Below, one piece after another: positions 36,256 through 45,755 of a stretch of DNA of 64,000 nucleotides. Source of the stretch: Novosphingobium capsulatum NBRC 12533 (GTDB taxonomy: Bacteria; Pseudomonadota; Alphaproteobacteria; Sphingomonadales; Sphingomonadaceae); contig NZ_BCYV01000015.1 of the NCBI RefSeq assembly GCF_001598375.1, forward strand, positions 62,001 to 126,000. Direction: 5' to 3'. How positions within the stretch are numbered: position 1 is the stretch's first letter; each line of letters begins with the position of its first letter. Both the position numbers and the translations under genes were made by a program. The notes below the pieces were generated by a model. The model was not told where the DNA came from and made no database searches. It was given only the letters and a program-made list of their open reading frames with translations.

Positions 36256-36794
36256 GTTCCTGCCTGCTTCCTGTCTTTGGTCGTTGCGAATCACATTATG
36301 CATCATGCGATCGATGTGGCCGGCAAAACGACGCTAACATGACGAAGGCATGACACTCCACTTCGATGTACTCCTTCGCCCCGGTGATTTCCAGATTGGA
36401 AACGTCGGAACCGCCAAGGATTTCCCGCGCTGTGGCCAAGTAGTGACACCAATGCCGGACCACCTGCCCAAATGCCCCGGATTGCGGGCCAAAGTGCATC
36501 CACCCACACTTGCTGCAATCGGTTTTGGTTGCCCGGTCATTCACCACGCGTTCACCGCCGCAACCGCTTCAACCGTCAGTGCTCCACGCCCTTGTACGCC
36601 GGGGATTTGCCAGCTCAGATGAAACAATGCGCGTGTCCTGGCAACGCGGCTTGCCGGGCAGCGTACCAGGGTGATAGAGGCGTGGCCAAAGCAACCGTGC
36701 GAGGCCACGGAAAATTTTTCTCTGCCGTGCGCCAGCACGGTTTTATCATCGCCGCGGGGATGACCGCCGCTGCGCCAGACAGGACAGGATTGAC
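36256..36794. other. Long intergenic region
   Basis: These 539 bases have lower GC than their surroundings and no convincing gene. Short open frames exist on both strands (for example 36296-36547 minus) but their codon use is unlike the neighbours. A hairpin with a T-run at 36725-36744 is listed separately. Promoters of both flanking genes are expected here, but I cannot place them. Confidence 0.5.
36725..36744 (+). terminator. Small hairpin with U-run upstream of the DUF3576 gene
   Basis: CCGTGC-GCCA-GCACGG followed by TTTT: a 6-bp GC stem with a tetraloop, 51 bases before the GTG start of the next gene. It could end a transcript entering from upstream or act as an attenuator. Confidence 0.45.
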
Positions 36795-37346
36795 GTGACG
36801 ATCAGCGCCATCGCCCGCCACAACACCACCGCGGCCCCTGCCACTGCACCGGCTGATGCCGCCGGCCAGATCCGTGGCGCCAGCCGGACGATCGGCCGCG
36901 CGCTTGCCGTCGGCATCCTGGCCGTGGCGATTGCCGGCTGCGCAAGCCATGGCCACAAGAAGCTCGGCAAGCTCGAGCGCATGCGTACCGATATGGCGTC
37001 CAGCAAAGTGACCACGATCGGCGTGAATGCCTACCTGTGGCGCGCCACCCTCGATTCGCTGTCGTTCATGCCGCTGCTGCAGACCGACAGCAACGGCGGC
37101 GTGATTGTCACCGATTGGTACACCAGCCCACGCAACCCGGGCGAACGCATCAAGGTGACCGTGTCGATCCTCGACCAGGATCTGCGCGCCGACGCTCTGC
37201 GCGTCGCGGCGAGCCGCCAGGTCTCCCAGAACGGTGTGTGGGTCGATGCGCCGGTCCAGGCCGCCACCGTCCAGAAGCTGGAAGACGTCATCCTGACCAA
37301 GGCGCGCGACCTGCGCCGCCAGGCGCTGCCTTCGGGCATCAACTGA
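36795..37346 (+). CDS. DUF3576 family lipoprotein
   Basis: A 183-residue protein with an N-terminal extension, then AVGILAVAIAGC as a lipoprotein signal (cysteine after AIAG). The conserved domain is LWRATLDSLSFMPLLQTDSN, GGVIVTDWYTSPRNPGERIK and VTVSILDQDLRADALRV, typical of alphaproteobacterial DUF3576. The start is GTG 36795 with AGGACAGGA upstream; the true start could be a little further in. It regularly precedes leuS-lptE-holA, as here, and is probably an outer-membrane-associated lipoprotein. Confidence 0.88.
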   Translation: MTISAIARHNTTAAPATAPADAAGQIRGASRTIGRALAVGILAVAIAGCASHGHKKLGKLERMRTDMASSKVTTIGVNAYLWRATLDSLSFMPLLQTDSNGGVIVTDWYTSPRNPGERIKVTVSILDQDLRADALRVAASRQVSQNGVWVDAPVQAATVQKLEDVILTKARDLRRQALPSGIN

Positions 37347-37435
37347 CCGACCCCACCCGTATCGACCGAAACGGTGGCACGCCCGGCAGCGGCACGCGCT
37401 TGCGATAAGGCGTGCCGCTTCCTAAAGAGCGCGCC

Positions 37436-39976
37436 ATGACTTCCGCCCCGTCTTCAGAACCCACCCGTTTCGATTCCGCAACCGCCGATCTGCGCTGGCA
37501 GAAGGCGTGGGACGATGCCCAGTCCTTCCGCGCCGACGATACGAGCGCGAAGCCGCGCAGCTATGTGCTCGAGATGTTCCCCTATCCGTCGGGGCGCATC
37601 CACATCGGCCACGTGCGCAACTATACCATGGGTGACGTGCTGGCGCGCTACAAGCGCATGATCGGGCACGAAGTCTTGCATCCCATGGGCTGGGACGCAT
37701 TCGGCATGCCGGCGGAAAACGCCGCCATGGAAAAGGGCGTGCATCCGGGCGGCTGGACGCGCGAAAACATCGCCAACATGAAGGCGCAATTGAAGCGCCT
37801 GGGCTTCGCGCTCGACTGGAGCCGCGAAATCGCCACGTGCGAGCCGGAATATTACGGGCATGAACAGGCCCTGTTCCTCGATCTCTATGCGGCAGGCCTG
37901 GTCTATCGCAAGGAATCGGCGGTCAACTGGGACCCGATCGACCACACCGTGCTCGCCAACGAGCAGGTGATCGACGGGCGCGGCTGGCGCAGCGGCGCGC
38001 TGGTCGAAAAGCGCAAGCTCAACCAGTGGTTCCTGAAGATTACGGACTTCGCCGACGAACTGCTCGAAGGGCTGTCCACCCTCGACAAGTGGCCGGAAAA
38101 GGTGCGGCTGATGCAGGAAAACTGGATCGGCAAGAGCCAGGGCCTGCAATTCGCGTTCGACCTGTCGAACGGCGACAGCCTGGAGGTCTATACCACCCGC
38201 CCCGACACGATCTTTGGCGCCAGCTTCGTCGCCGTGGCCGCCGATCACCCGGTGGCGCAGGGTGTGGCCACCGGCAATCCCGCCGCGCAGGATTTCATCG
38301 CGCTGTGCAAGCAGGGCGGCACCACGGCGGCCGAGCTGGAAACGGCGGAAAAGCTGGGCTTTGACACCGGCATCACCGCGCGCCATCCGCTCACCGGGGC
38401 GGCGCTGCCGGTCTACATCGCCAACTTTGTGCTGATGGACTATGGCACCGGCGCGATCATGGCCGTGCCCGGGCACGACCAGCGCGACTTCGACTTCGCC
38501 ACCAAGTATGGCCTGCCGATCCTGCGCGTGGTCGCCACCGATCCCGCCGACGCCGACAAGCCGTTTGGCGCCGAAGCCGAGGCCGGCGATGGCGTGCTGG
38601 TCAACTCGCAGTTCCTCGACGGGATGAGCGTGGCGCAGGCCAAGAAGGCCGTGATCGACCGCGCCCAGGGCGAAGGCTGGGGCCAGGGCCAGACTGTTTG
38701 GCGCTTGCGTGATTGGGGCGTGAGCCGCCAGCGCTATTGGGGCACGCCGATCCCGTTCGTGCACTGCGAAGTGTGCGGCGTGGTGCCGGTGCCCAAGAAG
38801 CAGCTGCCGGTCACCCTGCCCGAAGACGTGGATTTCTCGGTGCCGGGCAATCCGCTTGACCGCCATCCCACCTGGAAGCATGTGCCCTGCCCGCAGTGCG
38901 GCCACGCCGCGCGGCGCGAGACCGACACACTCGACACCTTCGTCGACAGTTCGTGGTATTTCCTGCGCTTTGCCAGCCAGCCGGCCGATCGCCCGTTCGA
39001 TCCCGACGTGATCAAGCAGTGGCTGCCGGTGGAACAGTATATCGGCGGCATCGAGCATGCGATTCTGCACCTGCTCTATGCCCGGTTCTGGACGCGCGCC
39101 CTCGCCCGCATCGGCAAGATCGAGGTGACCGAGCCGTTCGGCAGCCTGTTTACCCAAGGCATGGTCACGCACGAGACCTATTCGCGCGTCGATCCCGCCA
39201 ATGGCCAGCCGATCTGGTACGCACCGGGCGAGGTGGAGCGCACCGGCGACGGGGCAACGCTCAAGGCCGATGGCCAGCCGGTGGAAATCGGCCGCGTCAT
39301 CAAGATGTCGAAGTCCAAGAAGAACGTGGTGGACCCCGACGATATCGTGGCCCGCTATGGCGCCGACGCGATCCGCTGGTTCATGCTGTCAGACAGCCCG
39401 CCCGAGCGTGACCTGCCTTGGTCGGAAGCCGGGATCGAGGGCTGCGCGCGCTTCGTGCAGCGGTTGTGGCGCCTGTTTGCCCAGGCCGATGCCAGCGCCA
39501 CGGGCGAGGACAAGGCGCTCGATCGCAAGGTTCACCAGACGGTGCATGCCGTCGCGCTGGATATCGAGGCACTCGGCTTCAACAAGGCCGTTGCGCGCAT
39601 CTATGAGCTGACCGGCGCCACCGAAAAGGCCGCGCCCTCGGCCAGCCGCACCCAGGCGATCCGCACGCTGCTGCTGCTGGTGGCGCCGATGATGCCGCAT
39701 CTGGCCGAAGAAGCCTTTGCCACGCACGGCAGCGGCCTGGTGGCCGACGCCGCCTGGCCGACGGTCGATCCGGCCCTGCTGGTCGACGACGAAGTGACCG
39801 TCGCCGTTCAGGTCAAGGGGAAGCTGCGTGATACGCTGACCGTCGCCAAGGGTACCGCGCGCGAGGAACTGGAAGCCCTTGCGCTGGCATCCGACAAGGT
39901 GCAGCGTGCACTCGACGGGGCAGCTGTGAAGAAGGTGATCGTGGTGCCCGATCGATTGGTGAACCTTGTTGTCTAA
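37436..39976 (+). CDS. leuS: Leucyl-tRNA synthetase
   Basis: An 846-residue class Ia synthetase. HIGH signature at 56-59 ([14 protein letters not shown]), KMSKSKKN in the catalytic loop, editing-domain [13 protein letters not shown], and the zinc-site segments CEVCG and CPQCGH are visible. It charges tRNA-Leu; a tRNA-Leu gene also lies in this window. ATG 37436 (TSAPSSEP) is preferred over an in-frame GTG at 37412. Its last codons overlap the TTG start of lptE. Confidence 0.98.
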   Translation: MTSAPSSEPTRFDSATADLRWQKAWDDAQSFRADDTSAKPRSYVLEMFPYPSGRIHIGHVRNYTMGDVLARYKRMIGHEVLHPMGWDAFGMPAENAAMEKGVHPGGWTRENIANMKAQLKRLGFALDWSREIATCEPEYYGHEQALFLDLYAAGLVYRKESAVNWDPIDHTVLANEQVIDGRGWRSGALVEKRKLNQWFLKITDFADELLEGLSTLDKWPEKVRLMQENWIGKSQGLQFAFDLSNGDSLEVYTTRPDTIFGASFVAVAADHPVAQGVATGNPAAQDFIALCKQGGTTAAELETAEKLGFDTGITARHPLTGAALPVYIANFVLMDYGTGAIMAVPGHDQRDFDFATKYGLPILRVVATDPADADKPFGAEAEAGDGVLVNSQFLDGMSVAQAKKAVIDRAQGEGWGQGQTVWRLRDWGVSRQRYWGTPIPFVHCEVCGVVPVPKKQLPVTLPEDVDFSVPGNPLDRHPTWKHVPCPQCGHAARRETDTLDTFVDSSWYFLRFASQPADRPFDPDVIKQWLPVEQYIGGIEHAILHLLYARFWTRALARIGKIEVTEPFGSLFTQGMVTHETYSRVDPANGQPIWYAPGEVERTGDGATLKADGQPVEIGRVIKMSKSKKNVVDPDDIVARYGADAIRWFMLSDSPPERDLPWSEAGIEGCARFVQRLWRLFAQADASATGEDKALDRKVHQTVHAVALDIEALGFNKAVARIYELTGATEKAAPSASRTQAIRTLLLLVAPMMPHLAEEAFATHGSGLVADAAWPTVDPALLVDDEVTVAVQVKGKLRDTLTVAKGTAREELEALALASDKVQRALDGAAVKKVIVVPDRLVNLVV

Positions 39977-40532
39977 GTCCCGCATCACGCTCTGTTTGGC
40001 CTTGTTCTGTCTGCCGCTGGCCGGCTGCGGGTTGCAGCCGATGTATGCCGGCGGCGGATCGGGCGCCGTGGCACGGGCGGTGTCTGCGGTGGACGTGGCG
40101 CCGATCGCCGGCAAGTCTGGCTGGCTGGTGCGCCACGCCCTCACCGACCGGCTGGGCAGCGGGGGCAAGCAGCCGCAGTACCGCCTCGACGTGCGCCTTG
40201 ACGAAAAGCTTCAGGGCCTGGGCCAGCTGTCGGACGACACCATCACGCGCGAGAGGCGCACCATGCGTGCGCGCTATCAGCTGGTCGATCTGGGCAACGG
40301 GGCAATCGTGCTCGATGCCACGGCATCGGCCGACGCCGGGCTTGACGTGGTATCGAGCGAGTATTCCGTGATCGCGGCAGAACAGACCGCGCAGGAAAAC
40401 CTCTCGCGCGAGATTGCCGACCAGATCATCACCCGCGTCGCCACCCGGCTGCGCGAAAAGACCCAGGGCACTGCGCCTGTCGCCGTGCCTGCCGCCCCCG
40501 CGCCTTCGCCCTCTCCTGCCCCCGGCCAATAG
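39966..40532 (+). CDS. lptE: LPS assembly lipoprotein LptE
   Basis: A 188-residue outer-membrane lipoprotein that plugs LptD during lipopolysaccharide insertion. Signal peptide [13 protein letters not shown] with the cysteine as lipid anchor, then GLQPMYAGG, the usual LptE start. The start is TTG: two adjacent TTG codons at 39966 and 39969 lie inside the end of leuS, and no ATG is available. A Pro/Ala tail ([14 protein letters not shown]) ends the protein. It is followed after 10 bases by holA, the conserved leuS-lptE-holA order. Confidence 0.9.
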   Translation: MLSKSRITLCLALFCLPLAGCGLQPMYAGGGSGAVARAVSAVDVAPIAGKSGWLVRHALTDRLGSGGKQPQYRLDVRLDEKLQGLGQLSDDTITRERRTMRARYQLVDLGNGAIVLDATASADAGLDVVSSEYSVIAAEQTAQENLSREIADQIITRVATRLREKTQGTAPVAVPAAPAPSPSPAPGQ

Positions 40533-40542
40533 GCCGATCGCC

Positions 40543-41565
40543 GTGAAGGTTACGCAAAAGACCTTTGCCGGCGCGGCTGCCCGCGCCGCGCAGGATTGCC
40601 GGATTTTCTATTTCTGCGGCCCCGACGAAGCCGGGGCAGCCGATGCTGCCACTCGCATCGCCGGCCTCCTGGGCGAGGCGGAGCGGGTGGAACTGGCCGG
40701 GGCGGAACTGCGCCGCGATCCTGTACGCCTGGCCGACGAAGCGCGCTCGGTTTCCCTGTTTGGTGACCGCCGCCAGATCCATGTACGCACCGCCGGCGAT
40801 GAAGTGTTCGATGCCGTCGAAACCCTGCTGGCTAGTCCGGTAGACGGCTGGCCGGTGCTGATCGTTGCCAGCGCGGCCACCGACAAGTCACGCGTGGCCA
40901 AGTTGCTGGGCGATCGCGGTGATGCCCTGGTCGGCATGTTCCATCCGCCCGATCTGCGTTCGGTCGTCGATGCCGTGCGCGACATGGCCGGCGCGGCCGG
41001 CTTGCGCATGACCGGAGACCTCGCCGAGCGCATCGCCCGCGCCACCGCGCTCGATACCCGGATGGCGCGCAGCGAGGTGGAAAAGCTTGCGCTCTATCTC
41101 GATGCCAGCCCGCAATCGCCGCGCACGGCCGACGCCGCCGCGCTTGATGCCATCGGCGCATCGACCGAAGACGATGGCATGATGCCGGTGGTCAATGCGG
41201 TGCTGTCTGGCGACAGCCGCCGAATCGGCTCCGAACTGGCGCGTGCGCGGGAAATGGGAATTAACCCCGTCGGTTTGCTGCTTGCGTTCGAACGACGGGC
41301 CGCACAATTGGCGCAACTTGCCGGGCGCATGGGAAGTCGCAGCGATATCAATAGTTTCCTGGAGCAGGAAATGGCTGCGCGGCGAGTCTTCTTTCGGGAC
41401 AAGCCCGATCTGGCAAATCAGCTCAAGCGCTGGCGGGGCCGCCGCCTGGAGCGACTTCTGCAACGACTTATTTCGTTACATCGCAGTTTGTTGGCCGATA
41501 GCCGCAACGCCGATCTGGCACTTTGGCAGGCCCTGGCGGAAATTGCGCGGGCTGCAGCACGCTAG
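40543..41565 (+). CDS. holA: DNA polymerase III subunit delta
   Basis: A 340-residue HolA, the clamp-loader subunit that opens the beta clamp. IFYFCGPDEAGAADAATRIA, RSVSLFGDRRQIHVR, GWPVLIVASAATDKSRVAKL and MPVVNAVLSGDSRRIGSELA are the typical blocks. The start is GTG 40543 (KVTQKTFAG), 10 bases after lptE. The 3' part uses more A/T at third codon positions than the 5' part. Confidence 0.93.
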   Translation: MKVTQKTFAGAAARAAQDCRIFYFCGPDEAGAADAATRIAGLLGEAERVELAGAELRRDPVRLADEARSVSLFGDRRQIHVRTAGDEVFDAVETLLASPVDGWPVLIVASAATDKSRVAKLLGDRGDALVGMFHPPDLRSVVDAVRDMAGAAGLRMTGDLAERIARATALDTRMARSEVEKLALYLDASPQSPRTADAAALDAIGASTEDDGMMPVVNAVLSGDSRRIGSELARAREMGINPVGLLLAFERRAAQLAQLAGRMGSRSDINSFLEQEMAARRVFFRDKPDLANQLKRWRGRRLERLLQRLISLHRSLLADSRNADLALWQALAEIARAAAR

Positions 41566-41648
41566 GCACGGCCGATCGCTGCCGTAGTGCATGCTGCGGA
41601 ACCATGCTAAGCATAGATACTTGCCATTATGGGGCAAGCATGTAGATA

Positions 41649-41659
41649 TTGCAGCGCAA
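41649..41659 (+). promoter_or_regulatory. Palindrome TTGC-AGC-GCAA
   Basis: Perfect TTGC-N3-GCAA, 127 bases before the start of the glycosylphosphotransferase gene, followed by CAAAGACC. It belongs to the motif family described in the findings. A second hairpin, CTTGCC-ATTATGG-GGCAAG, lies just upstream. Confidence 0.4.
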
Positions 41660-41785
41660 CAAAGACCTGTTCGGGCGCAGCGGCGGCCACAAGTCGACCG
41701 GATGGGGCACGATTCGCCTTACCTGCGCCCTAAAACGAAGGCTGCTTCATTGCGGCACCGGCATCGAAGGACAGTGAGAGCGGCA

Positions 41786-43207
41786 ATGACCACGCTAGAT
41801 CTCCCGGCCCAGACGGCCCAAGCCAAGCAGAGTGAGCAGCGTTCGACTAGCGCCGCGCGCCTCAAGCTACCGCTTGCCGCTTCGCTCGAACATCGCCGCC
41901 TGCAGTGCTACATGATGCTGATCCTGCTCGACGTGCTGATGATCATCGTCGCCATGCTGGGCGCCAGCGAAGCGCAATATGGCATGACGCCTGCTTCGCA
42001 GCTGCGGCAATTGGCGTTGCTGGTGCCGTTCTACGTGATCGCCGCACTGGCCTTCAACGCCTACTCGCTATCCGCACTCACATCGTCGCGCTTCAGCCGG
42101 CATCGGGCCTTTGCCTCGCTGCTCGCCGCCTTCACGATGCTGATCTTCATCGCCTTTTTCGCCAAGGTTTCCGACCAGATCTCGCGCGTGTCGACCGGCG
42201 CCAGTTTCCTGGCCTGCGCCATCACGTTGATCCTGGCGCGTACCGCGGTGCAGCCGCTGATCCGCAAGATGTGCGGCCCCACGGCGCAGAACGTTCTCAT
42301 CCTCGATGATGGCGGGCTGCCGGTGCGCATTCCCCACGCCTGGCATATCGATGCCCGTCAGCACCGCCTGGTGCCCAATCGCAACGATCCGCACATGCTC
42401 GACCGCCTCGCCATGTTCATGACCAACATGGATCGCGTGCTGGTCAGCTGCCCGCCGGAGCGGCAGATGGAATGGGCCATGGTGCTCAAGGGCGCCAACA
42501 TCACCGGCGAATTGATCGATGAAACGGTGGTGGCGATGGGCGTGCTTGGCGCGCGCCGGGTCAACGATACCGGCTCGCTGGTGGTCTCGGCCGGGCCGCT
42601 AGGCATGCGCGGCCGCGCGGCCAAGCGCGCAATGGACCTGGCCATTGCTGGGTCGGCGGTCATGTTCCTCGCGCCGCTGCTGTTGACCGTGGCCTTGCTG
42701 GTCTATCTCGAAGATCGCGGCCCGATCTTTTTCAAGCAACAGCGCCAGGGCCGCAACAACCGGCTGTTCTGGATCTACAAGTTTCGCTCGATGCGCGTGG
42801 CGCAGCTCGATTCGGCCGGTGCCCGCTCGGCCAGCAAGGACGATGATCGGATCACCCGCATCGGCCGCCTGATCCGCCGCACCAGCATCGATGAACTTCC
42901 CCAATTGCTCAATGTGCTGCGCGGCGACATGAGCATCGTCGGCCCACGCCCGCACGCGCTGGGCTCGCTGGCCGGCACCAAGCGCTTCTGGGAAGTCGAT
43001 CCGCGCTACAACCAGCGCCACTCGCTCAAGCCCGGCCTGACCGGCCTCGCCCAGGTTCGCGGCTTTCGCGGCGCCACCGACACCGAAGCCGATCTGTCAG
43101 GCCGCTTGCAGGCCGATCTGGAGTACCTTGATGGCTGGACGATCTGGCGCGATGTCCAGATCATGTTCGCTACGTTCACCGTGCTGATCCACGACCGGGC
43201 GTTCTGA
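41786..43207 (+). CDS. Polyprenyl-phosphate glycosylphosphotransferase (exopolysaccharide initiation)
   Basis: A 473-residue membrane enzyme of the WbaP/GumD/SpsB type that loads the first sugar phosphate on undecaprenyl phosphate. Four hydrophobic helices lie within about residues 35-165. The C-terminal catalytic domain begins with a fifth helix (AIAGSAVMFLAPLLLTVALL) and has FKQQRQGRNNRLFWIYKFRS, TRIGRLIRRTSIDELPQLLN, VLRGDMSIVGPRPHALG and KPGLTGLAQVRGFRG. ATG 41786 opens the mature N-terminus. It begins the exopolysaccharide locus. The sugar is probably glucose or galactose; not decidable here. Confidence 0.95.
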   Translation: MTTLDLPAQTAQAKQSEQRSTSAARLKLPLAASLEHRRLQCYMMLILLDVLMIIVAMLGASEAQYGMTPASQLRQLALLVPFYVIAALAFNAYSLSALTSSRFSRHRAFASLLAAFTMLIFIAFFAKVSDQISRVSTGASFLACAITLILARTAVQPLIRKMCGPTAQNVLILDDGGLPVRIPHAWHIDARQHRLVPNRNDPHMLDRLAMFMTNMDRVLVSCPPERQMEWAMVLKGANITGELIDETVVAMGVLGARRVNDTGSLVVSAGPLGMRGRAAKRAMDLAIAGSAVMFLAPLLLTVALLVYLEDRGPIFFKQQRQGRNNRLFWIYKFRSMRVAQLDSAGARSASKDDDRITRIGRLIRRTSIDELPQLLNVLRGDMSIVGPRPHALGSLAGTKRFWEVDPRYNQRHSLKPGLTGLAQVRGFRGATDTEADLSGRLQADLEYLDGWTIWRDVQIMFATFTVLIHDRAF

Positions 43208-43221
43208 GGCTCATACCCCCA

Positions 43222-43249
43222 GGCAGATGCGCCGCATTGCGCATCTGCC
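43222..43249. terminator. Perfect 11-bp hairpin between convergent genes
   Basis: GGCAGATGCGC-CGCATT-GCGCATCTGCC lies between the glycosylphosphotransferase and the convergent acyltransferase gene. There is no U-run on either side, so it may be a Rho-assisted terminator or stabilising structure. Confidence 0.5.
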
Positions 43250-43259
43250 GCCGCAAAAC

Positions 43260-44264
43260 TCAGCTTACTGAGACAGCCGCCGCCTTAAGTCGCGGAACGC
43301 CCAGATAGGGGCACGCCCACGGCACGACCCGCTGCGCGACGAGCGCAAAGGCCACTGGCACCGCTACAGCCAGCAGCGTCACAGCAAACTGGTTCTGCAA
43401 TCCCGCCGCGTTCAGCGCGAAATGAACTGCCTGGTGCAGGAAAAGGATCGGCAAGGTCAGCCGTCCAATGGTTGCAAAGCCGGTCAACAACACATCGACG
43501 CGCGCGATCCCCCGGGCCAGCACAAAAACAAGCTGACTGCCGGCGATTGCCAGCATAATGCCGAAGACCGGCAAGCCCAATTGGCCCTGCTTGAGATCCA
43601 ACGCAAAGTTCTGGTGCGCCGTCATTTGATCAACCGCCGCCGCGGCAAGAATCACCAGCAGCGACAGGATCGTGAGCAACCGGGCCTGGCTGGTCCATGG
43701 CATGACCCGCCCGATCCAGATGAACAGCAGCACGGCGGGCACAGAAAGCAGGCCGAGCGGCAAAGGCCCGGCAACAGGCAGGCTGGAAATACCCTGCGCG
43801 ATGGCGAACACTACCACGAAAGCGCCGAAGAATTTCCAGGAGCGCTCTGCCCCGAGGCCGTTTTTGAACATCATGTAGATGACCAGGGCGATGTAGGCGG
43901 CGGTCAGATACCAGAACGGGCCAACCACGCCGGCGAGATAGTTTCCGCCCAGCACCAGGTTTTTCACGAATTCCATGCCTTCATGAGGCGATTTGTGGAA
44001 GGTCTTCAGGGCATACGGGCTACCGACCAGTATAAGGTAGGTGAGGTAGGGAACAAGGAACGTATGCGCGCGGCTACGGGCGATTTCCTGCCAAGGCTGG
44101 TCTTTCATTACCATTGACGTCAAGAAGACGAAAAACGGCATGTGGAAGGTAAATATTGCATAGCTGACAGGGATATTGCCAACGTAAGTCATCACATGCC
44201 CGGCAACCACCAATATTATGCCGATCCCCCGGGCACAATCAATCCATGCTACTCGGCCGTGCAT
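43260..44264 (-). CDS. Acyltransferase family membrane protein (acyltransferase 3)
   Basis: A 334-residue protein with about ten hydrophobic helices. RVAWIDCARGIGIILVVAGH at the start has the conserved R and the catalytic histidine of the AT3/OafA/WcaF-type family, followed by FTFHMPFFVFLTS. Such proteins add acetyl, succinyl or pyruvyl-like groups to polysaccharides in the inner membrane. ATG 44264 has GAGGGGAAA upstream; the longer frame to 44405 lacks membrane-protein character. It probably decorates the polymer made by the surrounding locus. Confidence 0.9.
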   Translation of the reverse strand: MHGRVAWIDCARGIGIILVVAGHVMTYVGNIPVSYAIFTFHMPFFVFLTSMVMKDQPWQEIARSRAHTFLVPYLTYLILVGSPYALKTFHKSPHEGMEFVKNLVLGGNYLAGVVGPFWYLTAAYIALVIYMMFKNGLGAERSWKFFGAFVVVFAIAQGISSLPVAGPLPLGLLSVPAVLLFIWIGRVMPWTSQARLLTILSLLVILAAAAVDQMTAHQNFALDLKQGQLGLPVFGIMLAIAGSQLVFVLARGIARVDVLLTGFATIGRLTLPILFLHQAVHFALNAAGLQNQFAVTLLAVAVPVAFALVAQRVVPWACPYLGVPRLKAAAVSVS

Positions 44265-44673
44265 CGCGCATTTCCCCTCGTCACGTGGTCGTGACCTTAG
44301 GCGGCGCGGACACATTCCACAACGCCACGGTTGCCAGGAAGCTGCCAAGCGGCACCCTGACACTCGCTTCTCAGCAAAGCCAATCTTTGTATCGAAGCAA
44401 AGCAACGGCGATCGGCACCGTTGAGGTCACCCCTTCCCGGCTGGTTACCCGCATCAGAAAAGCGGGTGTGTTCTCGCAGTTGCAAAATCACGTCGGGCAC
44501 CAAACCCTGGCGGCAGGGTAACTTTAGCAGACACGTCATCACGCCATGCGCCAGGCGATTCGCGCCTGCGCGTCGTTTTTTAACGTCAAATTATCCACGT
44601 GGACGGGGCAAAATGCCCAGAAGCGTTGGAACCAATTCAAAACCATGGCGTTTTTGCCAACGCTCGGGAAATG

Positions 44674-44684
44674 CTGCAGCGCAA
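44674..44684 (+). promoter_or_regulatory. Near-palindrome CTGC-AGC-GCAA
   Basis: One-base variant of TTGC-N3-GCAA, followed by ATAAGG, 10 bases upstream of the putative -35 of the small secreted protein gene. Confidence 0.35.
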
Positions 44685-44693
44685 ATAAGGTTC

Positions 44694-44722
44694 TTGCGGG
44701 TGTGGCCAGATTACGGTATTTT
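44694..44722 (+). promoter_or_regulatory. Putative promoter of the first small secreted protein gene
   Basis: TTGCGG (44694-44699), a 17-base spacer, then TATTTT (44717-44722). The leader would be short (about 23 bases) with AGGGG before the ATG. The surroundings are AT-rich for this genome. Confidence 0.45.
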
Positions 44723-44751
44723 TACATAGTATTTTTCACATAGGGGTACTT

Positions 44752-45024
44752 ATGAAGCTCTCCGGCATTGTTGGCACCCTGGTTGCCAGTTCCATCCTCC
44801 TCACCGCGCCCGCTTACGCGGAAAGCGTCCGCGCTGCCTCGCCGGCTTCGGTCCAGCCCGTGCGCGCCAAGCTGCTCAAGCGCAGCGCGCAGAACGTGGC
44901 CACCACCAGCAACGATGCCGACACTCTGCTGGGCTTGCTCGTGGCCGTGCCGATCGTTGCCACCGCCGTGGTTATCGGCGTGAAGAAGAAGGACAGCCCG
45001 GTTCCGATTTCGCCGGGCGTCTGA
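44752..45024 (+). CDS. Small secreted/membrane protein A of the EPS locus, unknown function
   Basis: A 90-residue protein: signal peptide (GIVGTLVASSILLTAPAYA), a basic segment (RAKLLKRSAQ), one hydrophobic helix (LLGLLVAVPIVATAVVIGV), then KKKD and a short PVPISPGV tail. The layout matches the gene at 45330, so the two are probably distant paralogues. AGGGG precedes the ATG at good spacing, and a strong terminator follows. I recognise no family. Its own promoter, terminator and position among polysaccharide genes suggest an abundant envelope peptide linked to export, but that is inference. Confidence 0.75.
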   Translation: MKLSGIVGTLVASSILLTAPAYAESVRAASPASVQPVRAKLLKRSAQNVATTSNDADTLLGLLVAVPIVATAVVIGVKKKDSPVPISPGV

Positions 45025-45051
45025 TCGCTTCCTTTCGATTGGTGCTTCAAG

Positions 45052-45082
45052 GCCCGCCGTATTCACTTACGGCGGGCTTTTT
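45052..45082 (+). terminator. Intrinsic terminator of small gene A
   Basis: GCCCGCCGT / ACGGCGGGC 9-bp stem with an 8-base loop, then TTTTT, about 28 bases after the stop. Confidence 0.92.
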
Positions 45083-45246
45083 GGTGGGTGTTCGGAAACT
45101 TGCAAGGCGGGATTGCGGCACCCTTCTGGCGCCCTGGCGGCATGTAAAGACGTTGGCGAATAGTACGCCAATTGTGCTTTTCTGGTATCAGGCACGGGCA
45201 GCAAGCGCTTGCTGCCTGCATCATCATGCCGCTGGGAACGCACACT

Positions 45247-45260
45247 TTGCGGCACTGCAA
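45247..45260 (+). promoter_or_regulatory. Palindrome TTGC-GGCACT-GCAA
   Basis: TTGC-N6-GCAA, 69 bases before the second small secreted protein. Its 17 bases TTGCGGCACTGCAAAAT match the minus-strand site at 58196-58209 in 15 positions. Confidence 0.4.
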
Positions 45261-45329
45261 AATAAAATCTTGCCCGAAATACGTAGATACACTAGAACGG
45301 CAGGGTAAGCCGATTCTGGAGTTGAGACC

Positions 45330-45599
45330 ATGAACATCATGAAGATCGCCGCCATCGGCGCCGTTGCGAGCATGCTCGTAGCTGGAACCGCACAGGCCGC
45401 CGCCACCCGCCCGGTCGCCCCGGTTGCCGCCGTGACCGCCAAGAAGCTGGCCCGCTCGTCGGCTCCGGTTGCCGGTCAGGCCAAGGACGTTGATGGCGTT
45501 GTCGTGGGCCTCGCTGCCCTCGCCGCTTTCGGCGTTGGCACCTACGAAATCGTCAAGAAGGATAACAATCCGACTCCGACCGTTTCGACCGGTTCCTGA
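45330..45599 (+). CDS. Small secreted/membrane protein B of the EPS locus, unknown function
   Basis: An 89-residue protein: signal peptide (KIAAIGAVASMLVAGTAQA), basic KKLARSSAP, a hydrophobic stretch VVVGLAALAAFGVGTYEIV, KKDNN, and a PTPTVSTGS tail. Same plan and size as the gene at 44752. Start ATG 45330, with a second in-frame ATG at 45339. It has its own strong terminator. GC at third positions is high and codon use is strongly biased (AAG, GTC, GCC), as in highly expressed genes. Function unknown. Confidence 0.75.
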   Translation: MNIMKIAAIGAVASMLVAGTAQAAATRPVAPVAAVTAKKLARSSAPVAGQAKDVDGVVVGLAALAAFGVGTYEIVKKDNNPTPTVSTGS

Positions 45600-45617
45600 T
45601 CGCCGACGGACAGTTAG

Positions 45618-45659
45618 AAAAAGGACCTGCAGGCCTCTGGCTTGCAGGTCCTTTTTTTT
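45618..45659 (+). terminator. Intrinsic terminator of small gene B
   Basis: GGACCTGCA / TGCAGGTCC stem, extendable by A-T pairs, then eight Ts. The best-formed terminator in the window. Confidence 0.95.
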
Positions 45660-45755
45660 GACCTGAGGCGGCCAGCGAGGTAGGTCGTTACGCCTTGGCA
45701 AAAGCCTCTTTGCCGGTATGCACCGCGCCGGCATGACATAGCGACGAGTGGCACC

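Larger units (their letters stand above)
44265..44751. other. Intergenic region upstream of the first small secreted protein
   Basis: No gene is seen in these 487 bases. The half next to 44752 is AT-richer and holds a CCACGTGG palindrome near 44597, a TTGC-family site (44674) and a promoter-like pair (44694-44722). Confidence 0.5.
45025..45329. other. Intergenic region between the two small secreted protein genes
   Basis: 305 bases with no gene seen. It begins with the terminator of the first small gene (45052-45082). It ends with a TTGC-N6-GCAA site (45247-45260) and an AT-rich stretch (AAAATAAAATC) that may be part of the second gene's promoter. Confidence 0.5.

Noticed and set aside
36296..36547. 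83-residue frame with a CxxCG motif on the minus strand
   Set aside because: The CSKCGW motif looked like a zinc ribbon, but codon use is unlike the neighbours, there is no ribosome site and the rest has no recognisable pattern.
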